The notes under the pieces were generated by a model. The model was not told the origin of the DNA and did not search any database. It saw only the letters and a program-made list of their open reading frames with translations. A program made the position numbers and the translations under genes. DNA of 64,000 bases from Epinephelus fuscoguttatus (lineage: Eukaryota > Chordata > Actinopteri > Perciformes > Serranidae), in NCBI RefSeq assembly GCF_011397635.1, contig NC_064767.1, positions 1,306,501 through 1,370,500 of the forward strand, given 5' to 3'. Below, in pieces: positions 45,706-57,147 of the stretch (position 1 is its first letter; each line of letters opens with the position of its first letter).

Positions 45706-45960
45706 CCCAGACACACCCTTGGCTGCCTCACCCCTCAGTCTCTGATTGGCTAACAACCGGCGCCGCATCTATTTTTAGATCCCATTTCATTTCATTTTTT
45801 CCAGGACGGGTGGGCCGACACATCAGCTGCAACTTTATGGGATGCTGTGGGTTACCGTGGCAATGAGAGCTGACAGTATTGATCAATACTAGCCATCAGC
45901 CTGCACTCACACACACACACTGTAATCTTAACTTTACTTTTGTTTTTTCAATTTTTTCCC
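44880..45960. other. Gene-free interval with A-rich and (CA)n tracts
   Basis: A-rich runs near 44888-44950, an 'aaaatatcagtaaag' family word, and (CA)n tracts at 45308-45337 and 45633-45702. The latter is two CA runs separated by a duplicated 'cgctcccagacaca' piece. No exon. Confidence 0.6.
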
Positions 45961-45974
45961 GACTCAGCATCAGA

Positions 45975-46455
45975 CACCTTTCACAGCGGTATGAGACGCC
46001 GCTGGTTGGCATCAGCTTGAAACACTTCCTGTAACGACGTAACTTAAGGAGCTGGGAAGTCTCTGTAGGGCAGGTGGGACAGACGGGGGAAGGGTCCAGC
46101 AACACTACACTTCCATTCTGGAGCCTGGTGTTCACTTCCTGTGTGAATGTAGAGCCCAACCATGATGTTTTTTTAAACCTAAGTACATGCTGTTGTTGAC
46201 GTCCCAGCGTTGGTAGCAGCGTCCTGGGAAAAAAAAAACAAAAAACTGTACGCATCAATCGGTCAGAAAGTGTACATTTCTTGTGGAAACAGATTTTGAG
46301 GAGACACAGTGCATGAAACTGGCCTAGATCGACAGGATGGTCCCGGAACATCAGTAACGAACGAAGGAGGATACCAAGCACGTCATATATAGACGTAAGC
46401 GGCGCTGACAAAGTTGGTGATATGTTACGAGTTGGGATGAGAATAGGTTGGAACA
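45975..46455 (-). repeat. R1 dispersed repeat, diverged
   Basis: Minus-strand copy ending in the family edge GTTGGGATGAGAATAGGTTG at about 46431-46450. A 207-codon frame over it (45896-46519) is incidental. Confidence 0.55.
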
Positions 46456-46536
46456 TCAGTGTGACAACGGCTCCAACGTTTGATGTTTGTGTGGTTGGAA
46501 AATCCATCCATCCATCCATCTATCTTTATTTTTTTT

Positions 46537-47553
46537 CTTAAAGCCCCTACAAGGAACTTTCATTTTGAGTTGATTTTGGCGACCCTGTGGACAAAAGCGG
46601 TAGTGTTTTGCCGGAATGAAGCCTACATTTCCCATGAGCTCTAGTGCGTATTGTCGTAAAGACGCTTACCTGGCTCGCGCATGTGTTTGTTTTGGGGATG
46701 AATGAAACAACAAGACGGGAAAACTTTGCCCCCGCTCCTATCAGGGATCCCAGCTCACCTCTGCCGCACCCCAGCTCCACCTCTCCGGCGTAAGCGCCAC
46801 CGCCGCCAGGGTAAACGCAGCGGTCGGCTGGTAAGGCTGAAGGCCTGTTTGGCGAGCACTTCCACGGCCTCTTGGACTGAGTATGGAGTGGTGCCTCGCC
46901 TCTTTATTTCTCTGCACTTGCTGGACCCTGTCGACGCCTGGCTGGTACCTGTCATCGGCCCGGATGAGGTGTTCCAGCCCCGCGGCCCTTGCTCTCCTCG
47001 TCCCCGCTGGCGCGGGGTGAATCTGCGCAACCTGCGGTCTCTGTGTGTGGCTCCCCGGACAGCTAACGCCGTGGACCCACCGGCTCCTGCCAGGATTGGG
47101 CTGGTAAATGCTAGATCGCTAGCGAACAAAACGTTTATCCTGAAGGATTTCCTGACTTCCCGAGGATTGGATTTTCTCTGTGTGACTGAGACGTGGCTGA
47201 CTGTTGGTGAGTCCAGTGCTTTCACAGAACTTTTACCCGATGATTGCTGCTATTTTAACTCCCCGCGGACATTGGGTTGAGGAGGAGGAATAGCGACTAT
47301 TTATAAGAGTCACTATAAATGTAAGCAGCTAGGTGAGATGACGTGTGCCGTCTGAGTGTCGTAAATCGTTTTGTCCTGGAAGCGACCTGGGCGGACCCAG
47401 AGACAGTTTCCTAAAGGTATGGATATACACTATATAGAAATAGCTTATCTTCACACCGATGGTCTCATTTGCTGTTGTAGGTCACGCACAGACATCAGCA
47501 GAAACCAGAGACTTTTGCATGTCCAGTTAAAAGTTCCTTGTAGCGGCTTTAAG
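46537..47553. mobile_element. 1017-bp TIR element enclosing a LINE endonuclease fragment
   Basis: The 24-bp end CTTAAAGCCCCTACAAGGAA (and four more bases) at 46537-46560 is repeated inverted at 47530-47553 with one mismatch. Inside lies the N-terminal part of a LINE ORF. No target duplication is obvious (flanks are a T-run on the left and 'ccttcatcag' on the right), and the boundaries are defined by the inverted repeat alone. Confidence 0.65.
46702..47330 (+). pseudogene. LINE ORF2 N-terminus (AP-endonuclease start)
   Basis: The frame contains ARIGLVNARSLANKTFILKD, then DFLCVTETWLT and LLPDDCCYFNSPRT. This is the opening of the apurinic endonuclease domain of Jockey/Rex1-like teleost LINEs (catalytic N in VNARS and E in TETWL present). 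A TGA at 47278-47280 interrupts it, after which GGGIATIYKSHYKCK continues in frame. The rest of the endonuclease and the RT are missing, unusual for a LINE remnant because truncation normally removes the 5' end. Confidence 0.7.
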
Positions 47554-47554
47554 C

Positions 47555-48101
47555 CTTCATCAGTGTCTGCTTAGGAAAAGTCTGGCTCTGACACACCTTG
47601 TTGATGACCCTTGCTGCACCTGTTTAAGGGACATCGTTTCACTTTAAATGTCAAGTGTATTTCTAAATATCCATTTATTTATTGTAAAAAAAAAAATAAA
47701 AAAAAAAAATCAATGAGTGAAACTGACAATTGTGAGTTGGTCAAGTGGAGCCTGGTGTCTGGTGGGTGGGGCAGGTTGCCTCACAATATAATGGTAGTGA
47801 AGACACTGGAAACATCTGTTAGATATTTAGATGGTTTTGTCATTTTGCTCAGAAGCACGAGTATGTTTGATTATAAACCCTCATGCTGAAACAGAACAAT
47901 CTGCCTGCTCAGCTGTCATTGATGTATTAAAACAGTTTTAATAATCTGTACCTACCACGAGCAGAGCGTCTCTGCACTGAGGACACTACTGTATACCTGT
48001 TAAAGCTGGGCGGAGCTGAGCTGTTGCTGCGTCTGCAGAAACATTCATGTCACTGCTGTTAGGAAAACTAAATGATTACAGAGACAGGCACGTAGCAGAA
48101 C

Positions 48102-48143
<42 letters not shown>

Positions 48144-49440
48144 ACACTCGTTAAAACACTGCACCTATCAATTAGCAGGCTGGTGTTGGATTCCTCACTC
48201 TGGTGATTTGGAGCGAGCTGTACAGCCCTGAGATCCTCCGAGAACCAAGCGCTCCTCATAGATAACAACAGCTAACACCTCCACACAACCTTTAAATCTC
48301 ATTTCACACAGTTTACAGGGCTGGACTCAGATTCTGTGGGATTTTAGATCCTCCAGATCACAGCTGCCACACCCTGTGAGGTCCAGTATTGTGATCATAA
48401 TGTTGATAAAGACTAAGGCACAGTTTGAAACACAGGTTTGTGTCTGTGTGTTGTATTGAGTCTTTAATTGGTTGTTTTGCATCTCTTTGTGGTTATTTAT
48501 TTTTTTGCTGAAGCTCTAACTTGATTTTCTTCAAGCACTAACTGACAAACTCTGCGTAACACTGTCAGACACCTTAACAACTACTTGAGCCTGTCACTGG
48601 CAAAAACAAGCACTTGTAATGGACGTAGATCGGCGATGCACAACTGACCTATGGCTAAGCCCCGCCCTCAAACGCGATGAGCCAATCACAGTGCGTATAG
48701 CCATCCCCATACACTGGGACATTCTCTGCCTGGACGTCCATTGAAATGCATTACAGAAAGTCAGTTTGTTGGGTTTTATGAGCTTTTTCTGAGATTTGAA
48801 GTTTAAAAACGGTCAAACGGTGTGCATGGGGTACATGCAACTCTGACACAAGGTATCCTGAGAGGCTGGGCGACCAGGTGTATTTTTACACTTTAAACCA
48901 CATCTCAAGCGAGAAAAGTGTCTCCTTTGGATAAAGTTGTGTGGTAACGTTAGACCACAACATCAACTCAACGTGAATAAGATTAACAATGATGTCTACA
49001 TCTGTTCTAAGGTAAGTCAACATTGTGTTTGAGGCAACATATTGTCACTTTGCTGCAAAGAAATATAAAGTTATCTTTAACATCTCTAGCTAACGTTAGC
49101 TAAAGTTAGCCTAACGTTAGCTCCTAGCTGCGTTGTTCATCATGTCACCTTGTTTGCTGGGAGTTCATTAGCCTATTTTGTTCTAGTTTTGTACTTTGGT
49201 GATGGTACATCATTGTTAGCTGTTGTCCAAAGGGCTCTAGTTAAGCTAACGTTAACTTCTGGAGCTTAGCTTCATTAACTTATCTGTAATGGCAGAGATA
49301 ACAAAGGTTGGCAAACGTTATGCTGAATGATTCAGTGTAAATACTGTAGCACCAAACTAACGGAGAGACACTCTTGGTAAAGATGGTAAAAAGGCCGTTA
49401 TCCTTTTCTCATATTCTGAGCCAAAAACCTTAACTTCAGT
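47555..49440. other. Gene-free interval
   Basis: Has a (CA)n tract at 48104-48147 and palindromic words based on AGCTAACGTTAGCT at 49088-49101 and just beyond. No exon recognised. Confidence 0.5.
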
Positions 49441-49446
49441 GGCACT

Positions 49447-49758
49447 TTAACTTGTTGTCTTTGATGGTGACGGCAACCAGATGCGGTTCACAAGCGTACA
49501 CTGTGACCTGTAAATTTTGGCTTGTAATTTAAGCTTTTCATCGACCTTCTCAACAATAAAATGATGAATATATCCCTCCAATGCGTAGTTTAGGCCCTTT
49601 TGGTTACTTCTCAATGACATCTGATCGTTATGTCCCCAAAAATCACTCATTGCCTCCTGTGAAATGCCGTGTACTGTGACACCTGCCATAGCGCCAGGCA
49701 CTGAATGTTGATAGTTTAGGCTGACCAGTGGCTTAGCGGCGGTGACGTCAAGAGTCAT
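49447..49758 (-). pseudogene. Fragment resembling SWIM-type transposon-derived proteins of fish
   Basis: A 103-codon frame reads LNYALEGYIHHF and, further on, KIYRSQ. This wording resembles the N-terminal part of teleost proteins that go on to a SWIM zinc finger and a YqaJ-type nuclease. The expected downstream cysteine-rich segment is not found in the frame, and no splice structure is clear. It may be a single exon or relic. Recognition is from memory of sequence style and is tentative. Confidence 0.3.
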
Positions 49759-50297
49759 GCAACCATGGAGTAGTCATGTAGTCCGTTAAAGCCTAACGTT
49801 AGCTTTTTACTTCTGGCGATCGCATTTAAGCTTCAAATGCGGTATGAAAGGTGTTCAAATGTGAAGATTATCTCACTGAACAAAACCTGTAAGTATCATA
49901 AACTTGTGTTAGCCACAGAGCTTATTTTCAGACATAATCCAAAACGCAATGCAAAAATCATATTCACTTTCTCTTCCGGGAACCAGTGCGATGCTAAACT
50001 TCCGGGTTTTGACATCAGCCCTGGCACACTCCATATCGGACCAATTTAAAAAATTGCTGTCTCCATTTGTCACTGTGACATGGAAAAACAGGGTTTCTCT
50101 TTAAATGTTCACTGAATTACTTATTTTTGGTTCTTGGTTCTACATAGGTGGAAGTTTTATTTGTATAATTTGATATCTGTTTAAAAAGTTGAATACGTTT
50201 TATGAAGCATCCCTGTAATGCTGATGGAAGCAGAACAGCAGGAATAGGAACTGATCACAGACATGTTTTAAGGAGTAAAACCAGTTACGTAAGAGTG

Positions 50298-50299
50298 TT

Positions 50300-50353
<54 letters not shown>
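50298..50353 (+). repeat. (GT)n microsatellite
   Basis: About 28 GT units. Long frames on both strands here are produced by the dinucleotide run. Confidence 0.95.
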
Positions 50354-50354
<1 letters not shown>

Positions 50355-50359
50355 ACAAA

Positions 50360-51475
50360 GTTCTCAAGAAAAGCCAGTGACACACACTGAGGCAGGGCGG
50401 CAACAGTTATTAATGAGATGTAAGAATGTATAAATGTTTGGTTGGTCAAAGTCAAAGTCATGTTTATTATGGGGCGTCTCCTAGGCATCCCTGCGCTGAT
50501 CTCATTGCTGATGTTCCACTCAGTTATCTGTTGGCTTTCTTTGGCTTTAAGAAAGTGACCTTTATTAATTATATCAGACAGGAACTCCCCTCTCGTCACC
50601 TTGAGTCATTTGGTGACATTTATGCACATTAAATAAACTTGTCACAAAGATGAGACATACAGATAACGTGCAGGTGTGGGACGCCACATCCTAAATATTT
50701 TAGTCTGATGTTTTTGTTGTTGCCTAATGTTCCACAGACTGTTTTTCCTTTTCTTGATGCAAATGTAACATGCACACATTTTGACTTGGTTTCTGGCAGG
50801 TGTAGCATTTGCAGTCAAACTCTAACTAATGTGAACATCACTGCTGTACTGCTGAAACAGTAAAAAACACAACTTTAAAAGAATGAGTTAAATTAGCCTC
50901 GTGGACATTTACACATCTTTTCAGTCATCTTAATTTTCACTCTGCATCTTTAGATAAAGACTAATGTTAGCAAACAATTCAGGATTGAAAACCTCTGTCA
51001 ATGTTCCTGTTTTACACCCTTAATAACAAAGATAATCGTACACACCACTGTCTGAATAAAACATACAAACCGTATCCTCAGAGAAAGGTCACATCTGGCA
51101 CGTCTTGCATAATCTACACACGTTGCTTGATGCCTGGTGGACGTGGCAGGAAACGTGTGGTTGATAACCGCAGTGATTAACAGTCTTTATCTTTATGGTT
51201 GTTCCAAGAAATGTTTAATGTGGGTATTTTTTTTCTTGAACAGAAAATACAAACATAACTTTCCTTCATGTTTTGCACTTGTAAATCTAACAGTCTTTAT
51301 TTACAACAGTTGATGCTTAAAGTTTGGACAGTTTCTCCATGTGATCTGTCTGGAGTATAGCATGACGTCACACACCCTCTCTCTGTGTTGATCTCCAGCC
51401 CCTTGTTTACAAGCTGGTCTGGCTGCGCGTTCATGTACATTCATTAATTATGTTGATCTGTTCTGTACAACATCT
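50360..51475. other. No feature seen
   Basis: Unremarkable AT-leaning sequence without recognised exons or repeats. Confidence 0.45.
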
Positions 51476-51479
51476 ATTG

Positions 51480-51695
51480 CACGTCTGTCCGTCCTGGAAG
51501 AGGGATCCCTCCTCAGTTGCTCTTCCTGAGGTTTCTACCGTTTTTTCCCCGTCAAAGGGTTTTTTGGGGAGTTTTTCCTGATCAGCTGTGAGGGTCATAA
51601 GGACAGAGGGATGTCGTATGCTGTAAAGCCCTGTGAGGCAAATTGTGATTTGTGATATTGGGCTTTATAAATAAAATTGATTGATTGAATTGATG
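51480..51695 (+). mobile_element. LINE 3' end with ATTGA tail
   Basis: Contains GAAGAGGGATCCCTCCTCAG, TTTCTACCGTTTTTTCCCCG and 'gtatgctgtaaagccctgtgaggcaaattgtgat', ending in 'aaaattgattgattgaattga'. This is a very common teleost 3'-UTR sequence of L2/Rex1-like LINEs, which end in short tandem repeats instead of poly(A). Confidence 0.65.
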
Positions 51696-51699
51696 TGAA

Positions 51700-52395
51700 T
51701 TGCTGCCTCCTCCCTCCTCTCAGAGCCCTTGGCCCTCCCTCCCTATAAAAGGCTACAGCCAGGATCTGACATTACCTCTTAAGAAACAACGGTTGTTGGC
51801 AAAGAAGTTGTCGGATAAAGAAAGAGACAGAACTCGGATTAACATTGGCCTTGCGTTTCCAAGGTGGAGAGCACTGTGAGAGCTACAGGGGCTACAATCT
51901 GACTCGGAGCTAGCTCTTCTTCTCCTGGACAGGTAACGTTAAGTAACAATATGAAGTCAGATCTCTGTTTTAATTAGTGTTACAGTAACGTTAGGCACAT
52001 GTCGCTATGTCGATTCAATTAAATTTAATGTTATAATCGTAGCATGGGTTAACGTCCGGAGCTTGAGTTATTAGCGGCTTGGTCCCAGCAATGGGTCAGC
52101 CGTTATGGTTGTGTTAGGTGAGTAGCCCGGCAGCCCAGCTAACATTTGCAATTAGCATTGTAAAATGTAGCCAGGCTAAAACATCGCTCTCACTCACGGA
52201 GAAGAGTAGGAAAGTTAGCTCCCGGTGTTAGCACTAGCTGGGATCCGGCGATGGCACTAGGCGAGTCAACTGAGCTGCAGGCTCGAGGGTGTAGTCAGAC
52301 GTGTCTGTGGCCAGTGTACCCTCAAACAACAATTTTTATGATATTTTAGAAACACATGTTTTGAATATCTAAAGAATTAGCACTTTACAAATGAT
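51700..52395. other. Gene-free interval, TAACGTTA-rich
   Basis: Holds several 'aacgttaa'/'taacgtta' words and the unpaired relative of the 3933-3994 hairpin arm near 52190-52210. A TATA-like 'tataaaagg' occurs at 51744, but no downstream exon is recognised. Confidence 0.4.
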
Positions 52396-52399
52396 GCTG

Positions 52400-52550
52400 A
52401 GTCCTTGAAAAACTATCGGCTTGTTTCAAAGTCACGTTTTAAGTAAAGTTATTGAAAAACTTGTCTACCAGCAACTTAGCAACTTTTTGAAGCTAAACAC
52501 TTGCTCTGATAACTCTGAGTCAGGTTTTTGGCCAGAAAAAAAGGTCTATC
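52400..52550 (+). pseudogene. LINE reverse-transcriptase fragment
   Basis: Two adjoining frames read SLKNYRLVSK and SKVIEKLVYQQLSNFLKLNT then SESGF, which is the N-terminal RT region (NYRPVS ... SKVIEK ... QSGFR pattern) of L2/Rex1-type elements. One frameshift and truncation at both ends. Confidence 0.65.
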
Positions 52551-52649
52551 TGTTATTTAATAGGCTTTTCTGTGTGGTTATGTTGTTGTGGCCTTATGTC
52601 ATATTTCAAAATAACAGCAGTAATACTTTTAGTAAAAAAAAAAAATAGA

Positions 52650-53390
52650 AAAAGATAAACGTTTTGATTTTTGTTCTTCCCTCATTTGTGGCGCCCCCTA
52701 CAGATGACGACGCCCTTAGCATTTACCTATACTGTCTATGCCACAGGCCAACACTACTGATGTATCAGTTTACAGCGCAGCCAAACAAACTCAGTTTTAG
52801 GGTTACCCCCTGACAGTTGACCAGAAAGGTCATTAGTCTGCAAGATTTCATTGGTCGCTAAGTCACAGAAAACAAACAAACAAACCTGAAACTCTGTGTG
52901 AATTTAATTTGAAAGGACAGACACAGGAAGTGTCCACGCTCAACAGTCAGACAGGAGTCAGGTACCGTCAGATATTTTTCCCTTCTTCTGTAGATATTCA
53001 GTCTGATAAACATGGAGACATTGATCATGTTAGTGCAGGGCTACCCAGAGCTGTTCCACAGACGACAGGCCTACACACTTATAAACAGCTCCTGGAAGAA
53101 GATCAGCTCTGCTCTCAGGATTTCAGGTTCACAGGCTATATGGTGCTTGTTAAGGTTGCTTAGCAACCTCAGACGCAACCTGCTGCTGTTCTCTTGAAAG
53201 ATGGCACAGAATAGGCACAGTAGTAGCACCCAGCATCTGACTTTGTGTTTAAAGACGTGTCATGTCTACGGGCCCTAATTTCCAGGGCTGGTACCTGCGG
53301 TTATTCCACAGGCTAGTTAAAAACATGTCGGGCAGGAAATCCAAAGTGTGGGATTCCTATTCAAGTTGTTTAAATAAAGTTGGTTAGTTA
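52650..53390. other. No feature seen
   Basis: No exon or recognised repeat. Two overlapping short frames near 52909-53197 lack supporting signals. Confidence 0.4.
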
Positions 53391-53394
53391 AAAA

Positions 53395-53584
53395 AAAAAT
53401 TTAAAGATTTTTTTGGGCATTTTGCCTTTAATGGACAGGACAGGTAAGTTTTGAGAGGGGGAGAGAGAGAGGGAGGGATGACATGCAGCAAAGGGCCACA
53501 GGCTGGAGTTGAGCCCGGGCTGCTGCGGCAACAGCCTTGTACATGGGGCGCCGGCTCTACCCTCTAAGCTACCGATGCCCCAGC
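53395..53584 (-). mobile_element. tRNA-derived SINE
   Basis: Minus-strand copy with a GA/CT-rich body and a box B-like GGGCTCAACTCC. Box A-like TAGCTTAGAGG is slightly diverged. A poly(T)/poly(A) edge lies at 53390-53400. Confidence 0.75.
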
Positions 53585-53589
53585 CTTTA

Positions 53590-54347
53590 CCCATCTTTCC
53601 CTGACCAACTGCCATCTTATATCATTCTGCGCACAGTGCAGTTTAATTAAAAGAAAAAAGAGTAGGTGACTTGACTGAAGAGTCGGAGGTGTGCAGCCTG
53701 CAGCTCTTAATCCAGCAGCTCACTGCAGCTGCTCTTTTTCCTTCTGTTACTCCCTGCAATGATTAAAAGTAATCCACTGTCAGATATACTGAACACAAAC
53801 ATGACACATTTTCAATGATCACAATGCTAACTTTGGTCTGACCAAACTCTAGGACTACAATTTTAAATAAATCAATATAATGAAGGTGCAGAGTGTCATA
53901 AGGTGAGACACTCATTTTGTTCAACATTATTGAAGGCTTTGAGTTTAGGTTTGTATTACTGCAGGAAGGTTATGATGCCTTTTTACACTGAGGTGAAAGG
54001 GAATAAGTTAAGGGAAGGAAACTGATCAGTCCCTTCACTTCCTCTTTTACATCTTGCTCTGCCCACACTGACATGAAACTGCAATGAAATACATATATAA
54101 AAAAAATGCTGTTTTAATTCTCCTGGGTTTCCATTAGCAGCAGGAAATCCTCTTCCACATTGGGTTTGAATACAAATGGACTTGGGCACCTTAACTCTTG
54201 TCCACATCTTGTCCAAGAGTTCTGGGTCTCTCGGAGGGCTCGCTACTCCTGTGTGCAGCACTCAGGTGTGCTGACCCTTGGAGAAGATGGGCAAGTGTTT
54301 GTCTTCTATGATGCAATTTTTTTAACTTGTAAATGCATTGCAAATAT

Positions 54348-54389
<42 letters not shown>

Positions 54390-54675
54390 TTTAGGTGTTG
54401 TCTGTGAGATGCAGTGTGCAAATGAGCACACATCAAGTCAAGTCCTCTCCGTATACAGGGTCCTGATAAGGCCAGTCAGGTGTTAAATTATTATCATTCC
54501 CCACAGAAATTTGTTTCGCTTATTGCGTCCTTCAAATCCGAGACCTCACAGACTCTACTCGTCATTCCACAGCCAAGGGTACCAACCCTGACTTTCTGCA
54601 ACCACCAGAAGTGGGAGTAACTGTCATTGTTTGCCAAGTTTGGTGCCCCTAGCCCCTCCATTTGGTAAAGCAGTC
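53590..54675. other. Gene-free interval
   Basis: Contains a (GT)n tract at 54350-54386. No exon recognised. Confidence 0.45.
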
Positions 54676-54678
54676 ATT

Positions 54679-54694
54679 GGCCCAATCCCAAACC
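54679..54694 (+). repeat. Harbinger left TIR
   Basis: GGCCCAATCCCAAACC, preceded by the target copy ATT. Confidence 0.9.
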
Positions 54695-55597
54695 GCTCCC
54701 TACTCACTACCACTTCACTACCGAGTGCCACTCCAAATGGAGTTCCACTCGCAGCCGTGGAGGGCACTCCTGATTAAGGTGGAGGGTATAAAAGAGAAGC
54801 CAAACAAGTGGGATGCCCTCGCCACCTTACTGGGAACAGGAAGGAGCCATTACCATGGAGATGGACAGACGCGTTGCCTGTGCTGCAGATGTCGTGCTGT
54901 TTCACAGGCTAAGAGGAGCAAGAATGGCATCTCATAAACGACAAAGGCATCTGCAACGTGTCACTGCATTGTTGTATGAGCAAGAGGTAACTACTGAACT
55001 GCAATCACTGCAATATATTTCAAGCCTGTTAGATAAGGTTACATGACTCCTGCCATTCCATAAATATTTTCCCATGTCTGTCGCTACTGCAGCAGATCTG
55101 AATTTCCACGGCTCAGGTATCATTGACGTATTTTGCTGTGAGGCTACATGAAGTGATAATAGACCAATAAAACACAGGTGCATCTAAAAAATAGAACATC
55201 ATGACACCGTTAATTATAATAACTTAATGTCATTCAAAAAGTGAAGTCAATAATGAAGTCCAGGGTAGCCTATATACAATTTTCTTTCCTGGAATAACTG
55301 ACAGAAAATATTGAACTCTTTCACCATTTTCTAATTTCTTGACATGGACCTGTATAAATATAACCTGGCCATTGTTGACAGTGCTATTAACACTGTACAT
55401 CTTTGATGTAGGCTTCATTATCAATACAGCAAGCAATATGTGCTTGAATAAATCAAACATTAACTATGGGAAGCAATTATTTATTTATTTTGCAAGTGAT
55501 GTCTTAATTCAAACTGCCACTCTGGTACATGTTATCTGTTTTGATTTGGGACTTGATGAGATCAAGTTATGAAAATATATGTCCTGTATTTTCCTAG

Positions 55598-56579
55598 GGA
55601 CATGGAATGCTGTACATGCAGCTGAACCCCAATATTCCAATCTGCGGGTGTACAATGATCCAGAGACCTGCCTCAAAAGAGATCTCCGGCTCACCCGGCA
55701 GTCTGTGAACCTTTTATTGAGGATTATCCACAGTCTGAGGGACCATAGCTGGGGCCAGGAGTTGGAGGTCCTCATGTTTTTATACAGCCTGGCACACGGC
55801 CTTTCCCTGTCAGTGGTGTGCCGTGCCTTTGGGGTCCCCAGGTCCACCGTGCACCGGGTAATTCATAGGATAGCTGCAGAGATCAAAGCCAAACTGGGGA
55901 CACTCATCTCACTGCCATCTCAGGACATGCTGCCAGACATCGGTATGGGTTTCTGCCAGCTTGCCTGAAGTCCAGTTTTCACCTGTGCTGCTGGTGCAAT
56001 CGATGGCTGTCATCAGAATCAAACCACCAGGTAACCAACATCGTGCCGATTACATAAACTACAAGTTATTTCCATCAATACAACTGCAAGCCATCTGTGA
56101 TGCAACTGGCAGATTTCTGGACATTTTTGTGGGGTACCTGGGGTCTGTGCATGATGCCAAGTTCCTGAGAAATAGCCCCATCTTCAGCCAGGCACTCGAC
56201 CCACCAGCAGGGTTTTCCTTCCTGGCAGATGGTGGCTATCCATGTCTGGAAAAACTGATTTCACTCGGGTCGAGTACAGGAGCGTTACAACACCCATCAT
56301 TCAAGGGCATGTTCAACCACTTGAATGATGAAAGCATGATGGAGGGCCACGCTTTTCAAGGCACTGGAGGTCAGTCCAGCCTTTGCTCCCGATATTGTTG
56401 CCTGTTGTGCCTTCTTGCACAATCTGTGCCTTAAGACAGATGACATCTTGGAGATGGAGGACATCAAACCTGAAGACCATCCAGTTCCCCTCCATGTCGC
56501 ACCTGGCAGAGCTGAAACATCTGGACATCACATCAGGGAAAGGATAGCTGCCCATCTGTCTGCACCTGCAGGAGCATGA
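55598..56579 (+). pseudogene. Harbinger transposase (HARBI1-like, DDE_Tnp_4), broken
   Basis: This protein would cut and paste the element with a DDE catalytic triad. After an acceptor at 55597 the frame reads a helical N-terminal part with FLYSLAHGLSLSVVCRAFGV and RSTVHRVIHRI (helix-turn-helix-like), then AIDGCH (first catalytic D, codon 56002-56004), FVGYLGSVHDAKFLRNSPIF and FLADGGYP (second D, 56228-56230). The tail reads KALEVSPAFAPDIVACCAFL and HNLCL. Lesions: a TGA at about 55967, a frameshift just after AIDGCH, and stops and frame change around 56310-56345 where the third catalytic acid should be. An upstream frame (54855-55030) could be a first exon but does not join in phase. The element relied, if at all, on a transposase made elsewhere. 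Confidence 0.85.
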
Positions 56580-56887
56580 TTATTTATGAACATTTCAAGG
56601 TCATTGTGACCTCCACATTTTGTGGAGGGCTTTGTTTAATTCTGTGAAACAGTTTGTGTTGCATTTTTATTGTACGAAAAGTGCTATATAAAGCAAGTTT
56701 GATTTGATGTAACCTATTATGTACTGATCCATGCACATCTAGAATGTGTCTCTTTCCTTTTTGCATTGTCCCTGACAAATAAACCAGTCCATGAAACAAG
56801 GTCCCAGCACAAATACTTTTATTTTTGCTATGAATAACTTAAATTCACTGGACAAAATTATAAATTCCAAGAAAAAACAAAAGCAAG

Positions 56888-57055
56888 ATATTTTTTGGGC
56901 ATTTTAGCCTTTAATGGATAGGACAGCATGAAGGGGGAAGAGAGAGAGGGAAGGACATGCAGCAAAGGGCCACAGGCTGGAGTCGAACCCAGGCCACTGC
57001 GGCAACAGCCTTGTACATGGGGCACCTGCTCTACCACTAAGCCACCGACGCCCCG
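56888..57055 (-). mobile_element. tRNA-derived SINE nested in the Harbinger element
   Basis: Minus-strand box A TGGCTTAGTGG and box B GGTTCGACTCC are intact. It lies between the two Harbinger genes, so the SINE was active after the DNA transposon landed. Confidence 0.85.
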
Positions 57056-57147
57056 TTTACTCTAAGACAAAATAAATTCCAGCATATTTCATTGATAAAA
57101 ATAAAAAAGAAATCACATTTTATCCACCATTTTCTCAAGTGCCGAAA

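Noticed and set aside
45896..46519. 207-codon frame on the minus strand
   Set aside because: It lies across a diverged R1 repeat and a tetranucleotide tract and has no recognisable domain.
46755..47225. 156-codon frame antisense to the LINE fragment
   Set aside because: Shadow of the plus-strand LINE coding sequence, which carries the recognisable endonuclease motifs.
50285..50599. Histidine/threonine-repeat and valine/cysteine-repeat proteins over (CA)n and (GT)n tracts here and elsewhere
   Set aside because: Translations of dinucleotide microsatellites in all frames; not genes.
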